NCBI RefSeq assembly: GCF_043951855.1
Contig: NZ_JBINJW010000021.1
Span: 1 to 50,164, forward strand
DNA from: Proteiniclasticum sp043951855
Lineage (GTDB): Bacteria > Bacillota > Clostridia > Clostridiales > Clostridiaceae
DNA length: 50,164 bases
Direction of reading: 5' to 3'
The notes under the pieces were generated by a model. It was not told the DNA's origin. It saw nothing but the letters and a program-made list of their open reading frames with translations, and searched no databases. Position numbers and translations under genes: made by a program. The number at the start of each line of letters is the position of its first letter. Position 1 is the stretch's first letter. Below, in pieces: positions 7,889 to 15,895 of this stretch.

Positions 7889-9145
7889 TTATGATTCTCT
7901 GCCGTCATAGAGCGTAGTCAGAAGCTCCTCTGTTTCACGCAGGAGCGGTCTGAGCGCAGGAAGGGATACTTTGCCTGGGAAGGTGAAACTCTCCTTCAGG
8001 GTGTTTCTGGAGCCCATGAAGACCCTGCCGTTATACCAGGTGCTGAGATGCTCCTCTTCATTCAGCGCTTTCAGTATGGAGATGGCGCCGGAGGAAAGAG
8101 CAGGAGCGATGTAGGGTTTGAAACCCGTCTCTCGCACGCGGAAGTTTTCCCGTTCGGTCAGGTGTGTGAGTTCTTCGGAAAGCTTCGGATCATAGTTTTC
8201 AGTGGAATTGATCACAATGAGTCCTTTGCCATGGGGTCCGAAGGTTCTGAGCGCTTCGGAGAAGACACCTTTTTCTTTCGCGATGAATCTTGCCCTGGCT
8301 TCCATGACGCCGAGTCCGAAGCCTCGTATCCTATGATCTGGAATCTTCCCTTCATCCATGAGGTTCATGCACAGAAGATCCACCGGATCCGAGACGATGA
8401 AGTAGTAACCTTTGAATCCGGCCTCTTCCGCTTTCCGGGCATAATCAAGCAGAATCCTTCTGTTCTTCTCGAACTGCACCAGTCTTACATCCGTAAGGCT
8501 TGTGCCCACTGGGGGGATATAGACCGATACGGTGAACACCAGCACATCCGTATCGAAGATCTCTTCGATTCCGGCCTCAGTCACAGGTGGAAGCGCAGTG
8601 CCGTCACTGACTTCATTGATCTCCAGGTAGTATCGCCGTCTTTTCTTTTCATCCAGATCGAAGATGCGGATTTCCTTCAGGATGTCTCTTCCCAGAAGTC
8701 TCAGACCCATGAGGAGTGTTCCACCCACATCACCCAGTCCCAGAATGGAGAGGGTGAAGGGTTTCTTCTTCTTCATGACTTCCGTCATGATCGAAGCATC
8801 TTTTTCCCGGATCATGTGGACCTGAAAGTCCAGTCTGTTTTCGCTTTCAAGAAGAAGGGCAGCTCCGTTTTCTTCCAGCAGTTCTTCCAGAGTTCCTGCT
8901 ATGTATCTGGAAGGGAAGGCATCCTCTTCCAGTATCATGAAGAGGGGGTCCCCGGCAAGAATCAGGCTTTCCATCTGAGAGAGGAGGTCTTCTTTCGCAT
9001 CGGTGTCCTCCAGCAGAGCTTCGATTCGTCCGCTCATCTTCTCCTCCAGATCCTTCATGAAGTCTTTCACAGCCAGACTTCCGTCAAGCCTTCTCGTTTC
9101 AATATAGGCCAGTATTTCATGTTTTCTAAAAATACTCATGTTCAT
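7889..9145 (-). CDS. Lactate/malate-dehydrogenase-like protein with extra N-terminal domain
   Basis: This 418-residue protein has residues 128-400 resembling the NAD-dependent LDH/MDH family. There is a GxGxxG Rossmann loop (LGLGDVGG, about 130) and an acidic residue ending the next strand (IFDLDEKK). There is also a loop-and-helix segment with R and N in the usual spacing (DVRLVQFEKN), SDPVDLLC in place of the NPVD motif, RIRGFGLG, and FGPHGKG near 301-307 holding the expected catalytic His. The first 125 residues have no counterpart in LDH/MDH, so the protein is about 100 residues longer than the family. ATG 9145 follows AAGGAG, which overlaps the stop codon of the giant upstream gene; the two are one operon. 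Substrate is unknown. Confidence 0.75.
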   Translation of the reverse strand: MNMSIFRKHEILAYIETRRLDGSLAVKDFMKDLEEKMSGRIEALLEDTDAKEDLLSQMESLILAGDPLFMILEEDAFPSRYIAGTLEELLEENGAALLLESENRLDFQVHMIREKDASIMTEVMKKKKPFTLSILGLGDVGGTLLMGLRLLGRDILKEIRIFDLDEKKRRRYYLEINEVSDGTALPPVTEAGIEEIFDTDVLVFTVSVYIPPVGTSLTDVRLVQFEKNRRILLDYARKAEEAGFKGYYFIVSDPVDLLCMNLMDEGKIPDHRIRGFGLGVMEARARFIAKEKGVFSEALRTFGPHGKGLIVINSTENYDPKLSEELTHLTERENFRVRETGFKPYIAPALSSGAISILKALNEEEHLSTWYNGRVFMGSRNTLKESFTFPGKVSLPALRPLLRETEELLTTLYDGRES

Positions 9146-9155
9146 GGGTTTCTCC

Positions 9156-12100
9156 TTACTGTATCAGTTTTTCAAGTCTTGTCAGCTCCTCCAGATCGGA
9201 ACCAAGATAAAAGGTCGGTGCTTTATAGAGGTCATAGGTCAGGTCAGGACCCTTATCCGGTACCCTTGGCATGCTGAAGACCTGTCCCAGGGAGGACAAG
9301 GTCAGTTTTCTTTCATAGACCCTGTGGAATTCCTCTTCGATGATGCTCAGTATGGTCATGGCGTTTTCTATGGAGGTTTTCGAGAGTTCGTAGACGCTCT
9401 TGGCACCGGCATCCATGATGAAGGTCGGTGTGGTATAGGGAAGGATCAGATTGATGGATTCAATGAGGTTTCGCTTCGGATATTCTCCTCTCCAGAGGGC
9501 GTCTCCGCCCATGAAGGGATACAGATCCTTCTCGTTGAACCAGGCTTTGAGCCTGGGGAGATAATATACGCCATCCACCTTGTACTCCTTGCCGGACATC
9601 ATATCCATTCCTTTGGCGGAGAGGATTCCAGTGATGATCTTACGGACTTCGATGCCGTGGGATTTCAGAAGCGGGCTTAAGGCATTCATTCTATACCCCT
9701 TGTGCAGAATCGTATCCACCAGGATCACCGGTTTTCTGAAGGAGGAGAGCGTCTTCACCTGATTTTCCAGCGTCAGGTAGAACGGCACTTCCCGGATGGC
9801 AAAGCTCTTCATGTCGGAGCTGAAATACTTCTCCGAATGGATGGATTTGGTGACGGTGTTGGGGACCACAGAGCGGTCCAGTACATCACCGTAGGGAACA
9901 CACATGTATCGGCCGAGCATTCTGGGCTTGGTTTCCTCCATGGGCACATTGTTCTCCTGACAGATGAGACTGATGATGCCCTGCTGGAGCATCAGGGGTT
10001 CAAAGGGGAGAACCAGATTGCCGGGATAAAGGGCGCCGATGGCCTTCATGAGGTTCGCTCGGGTTTCATTGATTCTGTTTCTGACCTTCTGATTGCTTCT
10101 GAAGGGATCCTTCAGGATGTTCTCCATGTCGAGGTTCAGTGCGATGGGGGTACTCATGTCCACATAGTACACCGGTTCATGGCAGTCCAGCATCTTGAAA
10201 TTATAAAGGCCAAGAAGACTGAGGAACTTCTCTTCTTTCAGGTACTTGTTCTTGGGCAGGAAGAGGGCACACTCGTAATCTCTGGAAACACCGAAGGACA
10301 GGGTTTCTGTGAGAAGAATCTGATGGTAGTTTCTCAGCCTGTCCGGAGCGGAGATGTAGAGGCCGTCAAGGACCATGATTCTTCCCAGATTCAGCGCACG
10401 CACTTTGTCCGCAAAGGCGGATGATTTCATCTCATCCATGAGATTCTCACTTCTAGCCCAGTGGAATATACTCATGCCGATGGGCTTGCCGCTGGTGCGA
10501 TCCGTCAGGGTCAGGACTCTTCCGGAAGGTTTCTGGAAGGTGTCTTTGATGAATCTCGAAATCACGTGTCTGCTTGTGGGGAAAAGTCTGTCTATGCTTT
10601 CTGAGAGTTCAGGGTCCATCTCACGATAGATCTTTTTCTCAAGGAAGGTGAGACTCACCAGTGATTTGTCCACAGGCGCTTTCTGATAGAATCCGTTCAT
10701 GTAGATATAATTCTGCGCCATGGGGTCGATGAGGCTAGAGATGTCTCTGTTCTCATCGATGTTGGTGCGGATCTTCGAAGAACTGACTTCTTTCAGCTCT
10801 TTGGGCAGATCCATGAAGACCACATGTTCCACCAGGCTTTCTATGGTTTTTCTGGCTCCGCGGATTCTGGTGCGGTCAAAGACCAGATGGTTGATGGTGT
10901 GTATGGAATGCTCCGTGGGTTCGCTCTTGTAGCTGGAAGCATTGATGACCACATCACTGCCGCAGACCATGTAGACCTCTTCATTGAAGATGGTTTTCAG
11001 CTTCAGCAGATCTTCATCGCTTGCGATATTCACGGGAATATCCGCAGGGAAGAGATACAGGTCCAGTTCTCCCGCAGTACTCATCTCAAGGATTCTTCTT
11101 CTGACGTTGTTCGGCAGGGTCTTCTTGGACCAGGAGAACTCGTCGATGGAGAGATAGACTTCATACCCTTCATCTCGGATCAGTTTGGCAATGGCTAAGT
11201 GAGAGAGGGTGAAGGGGTCAAAGGTACCGGGGAAGAAGGCATACTTCGTGGTGCTTGCATGGATGAACTGCTTGTTTTCATGAAGATAGTCGTTCATGAA
11301 ACGATAGATGTTGTTAAGCCCTACACTCTGGCAGAGGAACAGGAGGTTTCTCGTCTCATTGGTCAGAAGCGTGATGAGCTTCTTGTAGACGAAGAGGAAC
11401 ACCTGATTCTTGCTTTCCAGTGTCAGGATGTCCGAAGCGAAGATGACCTTGCCGATGGTGGTGAAGGAGGCTCTTATGGTCAGGTTCTCATAATCCGCCA
11501 TACCGTAGAGAAGCACGCTGAGCATGCTCTTGATCCGATCGACTCTTTCCTTCTGGGTCAGATCGGTGCTTCTCATGCCGAACTGAATGAAGGATTCAAG
11601 GGTGGTGCCCAGGGTCTTTATGAGCAGGGATTTCACCGAAGGGTTGGCCGTCTTCACCTTGATGAGAAGATCGTCGATGATTTCGTCGAATTCCTTCATG
11701 TCCAAATACAGCAGCACTTTCCCGAGCGGTTTCGGAATATATTCCGTGAAGCGGTGTCCTTCGATCTCAAGGGCACGCAGAAGCTCCACGGCCACTTCAT
11801 TGCGCTCATAGGAGGAAAGTCTTCTCATGAGGGTCATGAGGGCATTGCCGGCGGTTCTTCGAACGGATTCTATGGCCGAAACCTTCAAAAGATTGCACAG
11901 ATGAAGGGAAGTGTTGATGGGAGAGATGAGGTTTCCATCCAGGGTATAGAAAACCAGGAGCCTGATGTTGTTTCTCTTGGCGATCCAGTGGGTGGCGGTC
12001 TTCAGGTTGTTCAGGAACACTTCTTCCATTTCCGCTTTTCTGTTTTTGAGATCCGTTTCCAGTGCTTTGCGCTTTTCCGGCATGGAAAGCTGACCCGCCA

Positions 12101-14024
12101 GTTTCATATAGAGAAAGACCTCTGTGATGTCCGTCTTTCTATTCACCTTCTGAAGCCTTGTGCTCAGATACTCGATGAACTCTTCACTGTAGTGACTGAT
12201 GGGGTAGCTGGTGGTGATGAGTTCCAGCACCGAAACTCTCTGCATGATGCTGCCTTTGAGCACCGTACGATAGAAGTCTTCTTTCAGCTTTCCTGAAAAT
12301 GGGATATAACGGATCGCTTCCGTCAGGAAAATATTGGTCTCCTGTCTTTTCGGGCTGATGTTTTCATAATACTTTTCCACTACAGCTGTATATTCACCGA
12401 TTCTTGATTCAGGCAGGCTGTCAAAGAGGTTCTTGATCATGGTGGAAAGGGAGTAGCCCAGCTGCATCTTGTGGCTGTCTATGACCTTGTGGCCGGGATA
12501 GAGAATCTTCTTCAGCGTGGAATCCAGAAGACGAAGACCTGACACGTTGGAGGAAGGAGCCACTTCTTCCAGAGGGATCTCCTTCCGGTAGTCCTCATCG
12601 AAGCTTCCGATGATGTCTCCAAGCATTTCCGCACTGTGATACCTTATGTCATCTTCCGGATGAATGAGGCATTCCAGCAGAAAGCTTATGACCTGGAGCT
12701 TCTGTCCCTGGGTCAGGTAAGTGGAATACTCTTCGAAGATGCGCAGGTATTCTCTCAGGTCCTTCCAGTCACGAAGAGACCTGGCCTCTTCAAGAAGCGT
12801 ATCCATGCTGAACTCATCTCGTAGAAGATGCATGACTTTGATGTTGTGATCAATGGCATGATATTTAAGCCTGTCGATGATCTCATCGCCGAAGCAGATG
12901 GCAGGCTTCTTCAGGGTGCTTATGTTTTTTCGTGACTCCACGATTTTTCTGTTTTCTTCTTTTCCTGCTACGCTGACTTCCACGCCCAGACTCTTCAGAT
13001 AAATCTCGAAGTCTTCCAGTTTCGCATACACTCTTTCATATCTTCTCTTTTTCGCCTCGTCCACATTGTCCAGCTTCTCCAGAATCACATGGAAGGATTC
13101 ATCCAGCGGGTAGATGAACATCTCCTCTTTTCCGTTTATGCTTCTGTTCTTCACTCTGAAGTCGGAGTAGATGAGCACCAGCGCTTCCAGGGACAGGTTT
13201 TCCAGTTCCAGATCCCAGGTGCTGTGGTTCACGGCAACGTTTCGGATGTAATCTATGCCGTGCTTTTTGAACCAGATATCCGAATAGTAGTAATGGAGAT
13301 AGGGGACTCTTCTCATTTCACTGAGCTTGACTCCGTATTTTCCGATGTCGTGTCCTGCCAGAGCACCGGAAACTCTGCCCAGATCGATGGGAAGCCCCAG
13401 ACTCTTCAGCTGCCTTGCAATGAACATGCCCACATGATGGACGCCCACCACATGGTCCAGGGTGTTGTAACCCAAGAGGTCTCTGGACATCTTCATGAGC
13501 GCGTAGATGTGATCTTCCTTGAAAGCCCTTATGAAGCGCTTGTATTCCTCGTTTTCCAGTTCCTGGACTTCTTTCTTGGTCAGAAACTGAAACCCATGTG
13601 TGATATAGAATTCATCGCTTCCGGATGCTTCTTCGTTTTTCAGCATCACTTCGTACACTGCGATGAAAATCATGATGAAATCTCTTTCCTCTTTGGTGAA
13701 AACCCGATCTCTCGCATCCTCGTCCACTTTCAGGACCAGATAGTCATAGATCATCTCAAGATCCATTTTTTCTATGCGACCCAGGGAACCGAAGGCTTCC
13801 CTGACGACCGGAAGCAAGCTCTGGACGCTGTAGTCTCTGTTTTCCAGAAGTCTCGTGATGCCTTGCGTGAATCTCTTCTCTCCGGTAGCATCGAGCATCT
13901 CCGTTTTCGTGTAACTTATTTTTCTCAGAAAACCTGACAGTGTCAGGGCCTTTCTGATGTTGGTCAGTACGCTGATTCCTAATACCTGTGACAACTTCAT
14001 CCCCCCATTCATTCTCCCTTTCAT
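9156..14024 (-). CDS. Giant multidomain protein: HD hydrolase - HEAT-like - NadD-like nucleotidyltransferase - GNAT-like - PRTase-like
   Basis: This 1622-residue protein has no signal peptide or clear membrane segment. An HD domain at about 190-310 shows a complete metal set: H in DHVVGVHH, HD in GHDIGKYG near 226, H in AVNHSTWD, D in YSDFRVK. Residues about 370-920 are helix-rich with HEAT-like repeats. At about 922-1110 is a nucleotidyltransferase of the NadD/CoaD type: FFPGTFDPFTLSH near 925, GSDVVINAS, and SSSKIRTN near 1081. About 1160-1290 resembles a GNAT acetyltransferase, less surely. About 1320-1560 resembles a type I phosphoribosyltransferase, with VILVDTILHKGYRM near 1431 in place of the usual DDxxxTG loop, so partly degenerate. 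In-frame ATGs at 14024, 14012 and 14000 are all possible; a TATAAT overlaps the first, which favours 14000. The downstream dehydrogenase gene starts 10 bases later. Confidence 0.8.
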   Translation of the reverse strand: MKGRMNGGMKLSQVLGISVLTNIRKALTLSGFLRKISYTKTEMLDATGEKRFTQGITRLLENRDYSVQSLLPVVREAFGSLGRIEKMDLEMIYDYLVLKVDEDARDRVFTKEERDFIMIFIAVYEVMLKNEEASGSDEFYITHGFQFLTKKEVQELENEEYKRFIRAFKEDHIYALMKMSRDLLGYNTLDHVVGVHHVGMFIARQLKSLGLPIDLGRVSGALAGHDIGKYGVKLSEMRRVPYLHYYYSDIWFKKHGIDYIRNVAVNHSTWDLELENLSLEALVLIYSDFRVKNRSINGKEEMFIYPLDESFHVILEKLDNVDEAKKRRYERVYAKLEDFEIYLKSLGVEVSVAGKEENRKIVESRKNISTLKKPAICFGDEIIDRLKYHAIDHNIKVMHLLRDEFSMDTLLEEARSLRDWKDLREYLRIFEEYSTYLTQGQKLQVISFLLECLIHPEDDIRYHSAEMLGDIIGSFDEDYRKEIPLEEVAPSSNVSGLRLLDSTLKKILYPGHKVIDSHKMQLGYSLSTMIKNLFDSLPESRIGEYTAVVEKYYENISPKRQETNIFLTEAIRYIPFSGKLKEDFYRTVLKGSIMQRVSVLELITTSYPISHYSEEFIEYLSTRLQKVNRKTDITEVFLYMKLAGQLSMPEKRKALETDLKNRKAEMEEVFLNNLKTATHWIAKRNNIRLLVFYTLDGNLISPINTSLHLCNLLKVSAIESVRRTAGNALMTLMRRLSSYERNEVAVELLRALEIEGHRFTEYIPKPLGKVLLYLDMKEFDEIIDDLLIKVKTANPSVKSLLIKTLGTTLESFIQFGMRSTDLTQKERVDRIKSMLSVLLYGMADYENLTIRASFTTIGKVIFASDILTLESKNQVFLFVYKKLITLLTNETRNLLFLCQSVGLNNIYRFMNDYLHENKQFIHASTTKYAFFPGTFDPFTLSHLAIAKLIRDEGYEVYLSIDEFSWSKKTLPNNVRRRILEMSTAGELDLYLFPADIPVNIASDEDLLKLKTIFNEEVYMVCGSDVVINASSYKSEPTEHSIHTINHLVFDRTRIRGARKTIESLVEHVVFMDLPKELKEVSSSKIRTNIDENRDISSLIDPMAQNYIYMNGFYQKAPVDKSLVSLTFLEKKIYREMDPELSESIDRLFPTSRHVISRFIKDTFQKPSGRVLTLTDRTSGKPIGMSIFHWARSENLMDEMKSSAFADKVRALNLGRIMVLDGLYISAPDRLRNYHQILLTETLSFGVSRDYECALFLPKNKYLKEEKFLSLLGLYNFKMLDCHEPVYYVDMSTPIALNLDMENILKDPFRSNQKVRNRINETRANLMKAIGALYPGNLVLPFEPLMLQQGIISLICQENNVPMEETKPRMLGRYMCVPYGDVLDRSVVPNTVTKSIHSEKYFSSDMKSFAIREVPFYLTLENQVKTLSSFRKPVILVDTILHKGYRMNALSPLLKSHGIEVRKIITGILSAKGMDMMSGKEYKVDGVYYLPRLKAWFNEKDLYPFMGGDALWRGEYPKRNLIESINLILPYTTPTFIMDAGAKSVYELSKTSIENAMTILSIIEEEFHRVYERKLTLSSLGQVFSMPRVPDKGPDLTYDLYKAPTFYLGSDLEELTRLEKLIQ

Positions 14025-14138
14025 TATATTATGAATCTCCTGAATACTCTACCGTGGAAGGAAAGGTTTTCCTGCGGCAGGGATCTTCAGCCTATTAGAA
14101 AAGAGGAAAGCACTCTTTTCTCTGGAAGTGCTTCTGAT

Positions 14139-14172
14139 TTTTAATTCACTTTTAATTCTCGAAGGGTATAGT
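14139..14172 (+). promoter_or_regulatory. Promoter with 11-base-spaced direct repeats
   Basis: TTTTAATTC is repeated at 14139-14147 and 14150-14158, an 11-base period. It overlaps a TTCACT (14145-14150) and sits before a TATAGT (14167-14172) at 16-base spacing. Tandem half-sites at about 11 bases are typical of OmpR-family response-regulator sites. The regulator is not in the window. Confidence 0.45.
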
Positions 14173-14196
14173 TTAGAAAAAGAGAGGAGGGAAACC

Positions 14197-14547
14197 ATGG
14201 GACCATATAAAAACGGCAAGGGCACCAATCAGACAGCCAGACTCATCGCCCTTATACTGTTTATCATCTTCTTCGGACCTGTACTGATCAGTATTCTGGG
14301 TTCTGTGGTCATAGGATTGTTCACCATGGCTCTTTTCCTTCTGGTGGCGGCACTTGTGCTGCTGGCCTCCCCGATTCTCATCATGGTTTTCCCCGCTTCT
14401 GCAGGATTCAATATCCCGCAGCTCGCGCTGTTTTTCTTCGGTATTGCCGTCCTGGCAGTTTTTGTGCTTGTAACAGCTGTTGTCATAAGAATCATCAAAT
14501 GGATTCTTTTCACGATCTGGAATATTTTTAAAAGAATGCTGGGCTAG
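14197..14547 (+). CDS. Small integral membrane protein paired with DUF4097-like protein
   Basis: This 116-residue protein starts at ATG 14197, five bases after GGAGGG; longer in-frame starts at 14128 lack a site and lie upstream of the -10. It is almost wholly hydrophobic, with a short polar N-terminus (GPYKNGKGTNQ), three to four membrane segments (about 13-35, 36-62, 75-100) and a basic amphipathic end (IRIIKWILFTIWNIFKRMLG). The family is not recognised. It is followed after 31 bases by a DUF4097-like gene; membrane proteins next to DUF4097 genes are common in Bacillota envelope-stress operons, which is the only clue to function. Confidence 0.75.
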   Translation: MGPYKNGKGTNQTARLIALILFIIFFGPVLISILGSVVIGLFTMALFLLVAALVLLASPILIMVFPASAGFNIPQLALFFFGIAVLAVFVLVTAVVIRIIKWILFTIWNIFKRMLG

Positions 14548-14578
14548 CGACCCCGGCGAAACTCTGGAGGAATAAAAA

Positions 14579-15526
14579 ATGAGCGGATTTAAGAAAATTG
14601 TTGTAACCACGCTGATCATCGCATCCGTATCCATCGGCATCGGTGCCTATATCATTTTTGAATCAGGACTCGGCACAGGCGAGATCGCCAATGAGATCAG
14701 AAACCTCATCGGAGGGAATGATATCAGCATCAATCTCGGCAGTGGCGTGGAAGTCAGCGAGGATCTTTCCTATCCCATGGGCAGCAAGGAGATGATTCTT
14801 GTGGATACCCCCATCGGAGATCTGGAAGTCATCGGCTATGACGGAGATGAGATAAAGCTTCTTGTGGAAGGAAATGTACCTGAGCGTTACCTTGAGCGTT
14901 ATCTGAAGGTGGAGGAGAGTGCCACGGAACTTGGCATCTATTTCTACAAAGACATCAGCAACCTGAATTTCGGGATCGGCAGCAGCTACGATATGGATAT
15001 TACGCTGATGATTCCGGAAGAGTACAAGGAAGATGTGCATTTTGAAAATGTTTCCGGAGAAATCACCATGGAGGGCATCAGTGCAAGAAATGTGCGGGTG
15101 GAAAACATTTCAGGAGATATCGTTCTGGAAGACGGAGAACATGAGGAAATCCGGTTCAGCAGCGTTTCCGGACAGTTCATCAGTTACAGTCCTGTCCGCA
15201 TTCTGGAAGGTGAGACAGTGTCTGGAAGAATCACGGCTACCGGAGTGAAGGAGACCTTCCGTCTGGAGTCCGTGTCAGGAAGTGTCATTGTCACGGCAGA
15301 AAGTCTGACAGAGGATTCTGAGATCTCCACGATTTCCGGAGCGGCTGCAGTGGAAATAGAAGAGATCGAAGATCTCAGCTATGACCTTTCCAGTATCAGC
15401 GGGAAAATCACCGTGGATACTGGTGATGGAGTGAATCAATCTTCACAATCTCTGGAGAGAAATGTTAACAATACTGTAAAGGTAGATGTGTCAACGGTTT
15501 CCGGAAAAATCAGTATCAAATATTAG
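14579..15526 (+). CDS. Membrane-anchored DUF4097-like beta-helix protein
   Basis: This 315-residue protein has an N-terminal membrane anchor (about 5-27) followed by an extracytoplasmic region. From about residue 155 the chain is built from eight short repeats ending in a Ser-Gly turn: NVSGEI, NISGDI, SVSGQF, TVSGRI, SVSGSV, TISGAA, SISGKI and TVSGKI. They are spaced about 18-25 residues apart, as in the right-handed beta-helix of DUF4097 (putative adhesin) proteins. The role of DUF4097 proteins is unclear; they often sit in envelope-stress or two-component operons. It is translated from ATG 14579 behind GGAGG and probably co-transcribed with the upstream membrane protein. The upstream repeats suggest response-regulator control. 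Confidence 0.85.
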   Translation: MSGFKKIVVTTLIIASVSIGIGAYIIFESGLGTGEIANEIRNLIGGNDISINLGSGVEVSEDLSYPMGSKEMILVDTPIGDLEVIGYDGDEIKLLVEGNVPERYLERYLKVEESATELGIYFYKDISNLNFGIGSSYDMDITLMIPEEYKEDVHFENVSGEITMEGISARNVRVENISGDIVLEDGEHEEIRFSSVSGQFISYSPVRILEGETVSGRITATGVKETFRLESVSGSVIVTAESLTEDSEISTISGAAAVEIEEIEDLSYDLSSISGKITVDTGDGVNQSSQSLERNVNNTVKVDVSTVSGKISIKY

Positions 15527-15557
15527 CAAGTTGTACAAAAAGTTTACAATTTGTTCA

Positions 15558-15585
15558 TAGACTTTGTTATAAAGTTATTTATAAT
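15558..15585 (+). promoter_or_regulatory. Promoter of the ferredoxin gene
   Basis: TAGACT (15558-15563) and TATAAT (15580-15585) are separated by 16 bases, ending 31 bases before the ferredoxin ATG. The flanks are AT-rich. Confidence 0.5.
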
Positions 15586-15616
15586 AGGGATATAAAGTAT
15601 AAAAGGGGTGTTGTAT

Positions 15617-15805
15617 ATGAAAGCATTTGTAGATCAGGATCTTTGCATCGGATGTGGAGTTTGTCCAAGCGTTGCTCCTTCAATCTTCGATATGAATGAT
15701 GATGGAAAGGCTTATGTTATAGTTGACGAAGTTCCAGCTGGCGAAGAAGACTTAGCTGAGGAAGCTGTAGAAAGCTGCCCAGTAGCTGCAATCACAGTAG
15801 AATAA
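15617..15805 (+). CDS. Single-cluster [4Fe-4S] ferredoxin
   Basis: This 62-residue electron carrier has Cys ligands C10, C13 and C16 (CIGCGVC) and C54 (ESCPVA), the set for one 4Fe-4S cluster. The second cluster motif of the 8-Fe clostridial ferredoxins is absent. The chain is strongly acidic, as usual for soluble ferredoxins. ATG 15617 follows AAAGGGG; a GTG at 15608 in frame is less well placed. It is monocistronic, with its own promoter and a strong terminator. Its codon choice (GCA, CCA, GAA) suggests high expression. Likely partners are oxidoreductases of anaerobic metabolism; none is adjacent. Confidence 0.93.
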   Translation: MKAFVDQDLCIGCGVCPSVAPSIFDMNDDGKAYVIVDEVPAGEEDLAEEAVESCPVAAITVE

Positions 15806-15820
15806 TTATTTGTGATTCAG

Positions 15821-15843
15821 AGAGGCCTACGGGCCTCTTTTTT
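15821..15843 (+). terminator. Rho-independent terminator of the ferredoxin gene
   Basis: A 7-bp GC-rich stem (AGAGGCC/GGCCTCT, 15821-15838) with a 4-base loop is followed directly by a T run. Confidence 0.93.
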
Positions 15844-15845
15844 AT

Positions 15846-15874
15846 TTGTCTGAAATGGTGTATATTTGTTATAT
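15846..15874 (+). promoter_or_regulatory. Promoter of the O-antigen-ligase-like gene
   Basis: TTGTCT (15846-15851) and TTATAT (15869-15874) are at 17-base spacing, just after the ferredoxin terminator and 21 bases before the next start codon. Confidence 0.5.
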
Positions 15875-15895
15875 ATTTATTAAACGGAGGACATC

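Noticed and set aside
8048..9277. 409-codon plus-strand open frame across the dehydrogenase-like gene
   Set aside because: Antisense shadow; the minus-strand frame has Rossmann and catalytic motifs and a ribosome site.
11199..12296. 365-codon plus-strand open frame opposite the giant gene
   Set aside because: It mirrors the codon structure of the real minus-strand gene, has no ribosome site and a low-complexity composition unlike a protein family.
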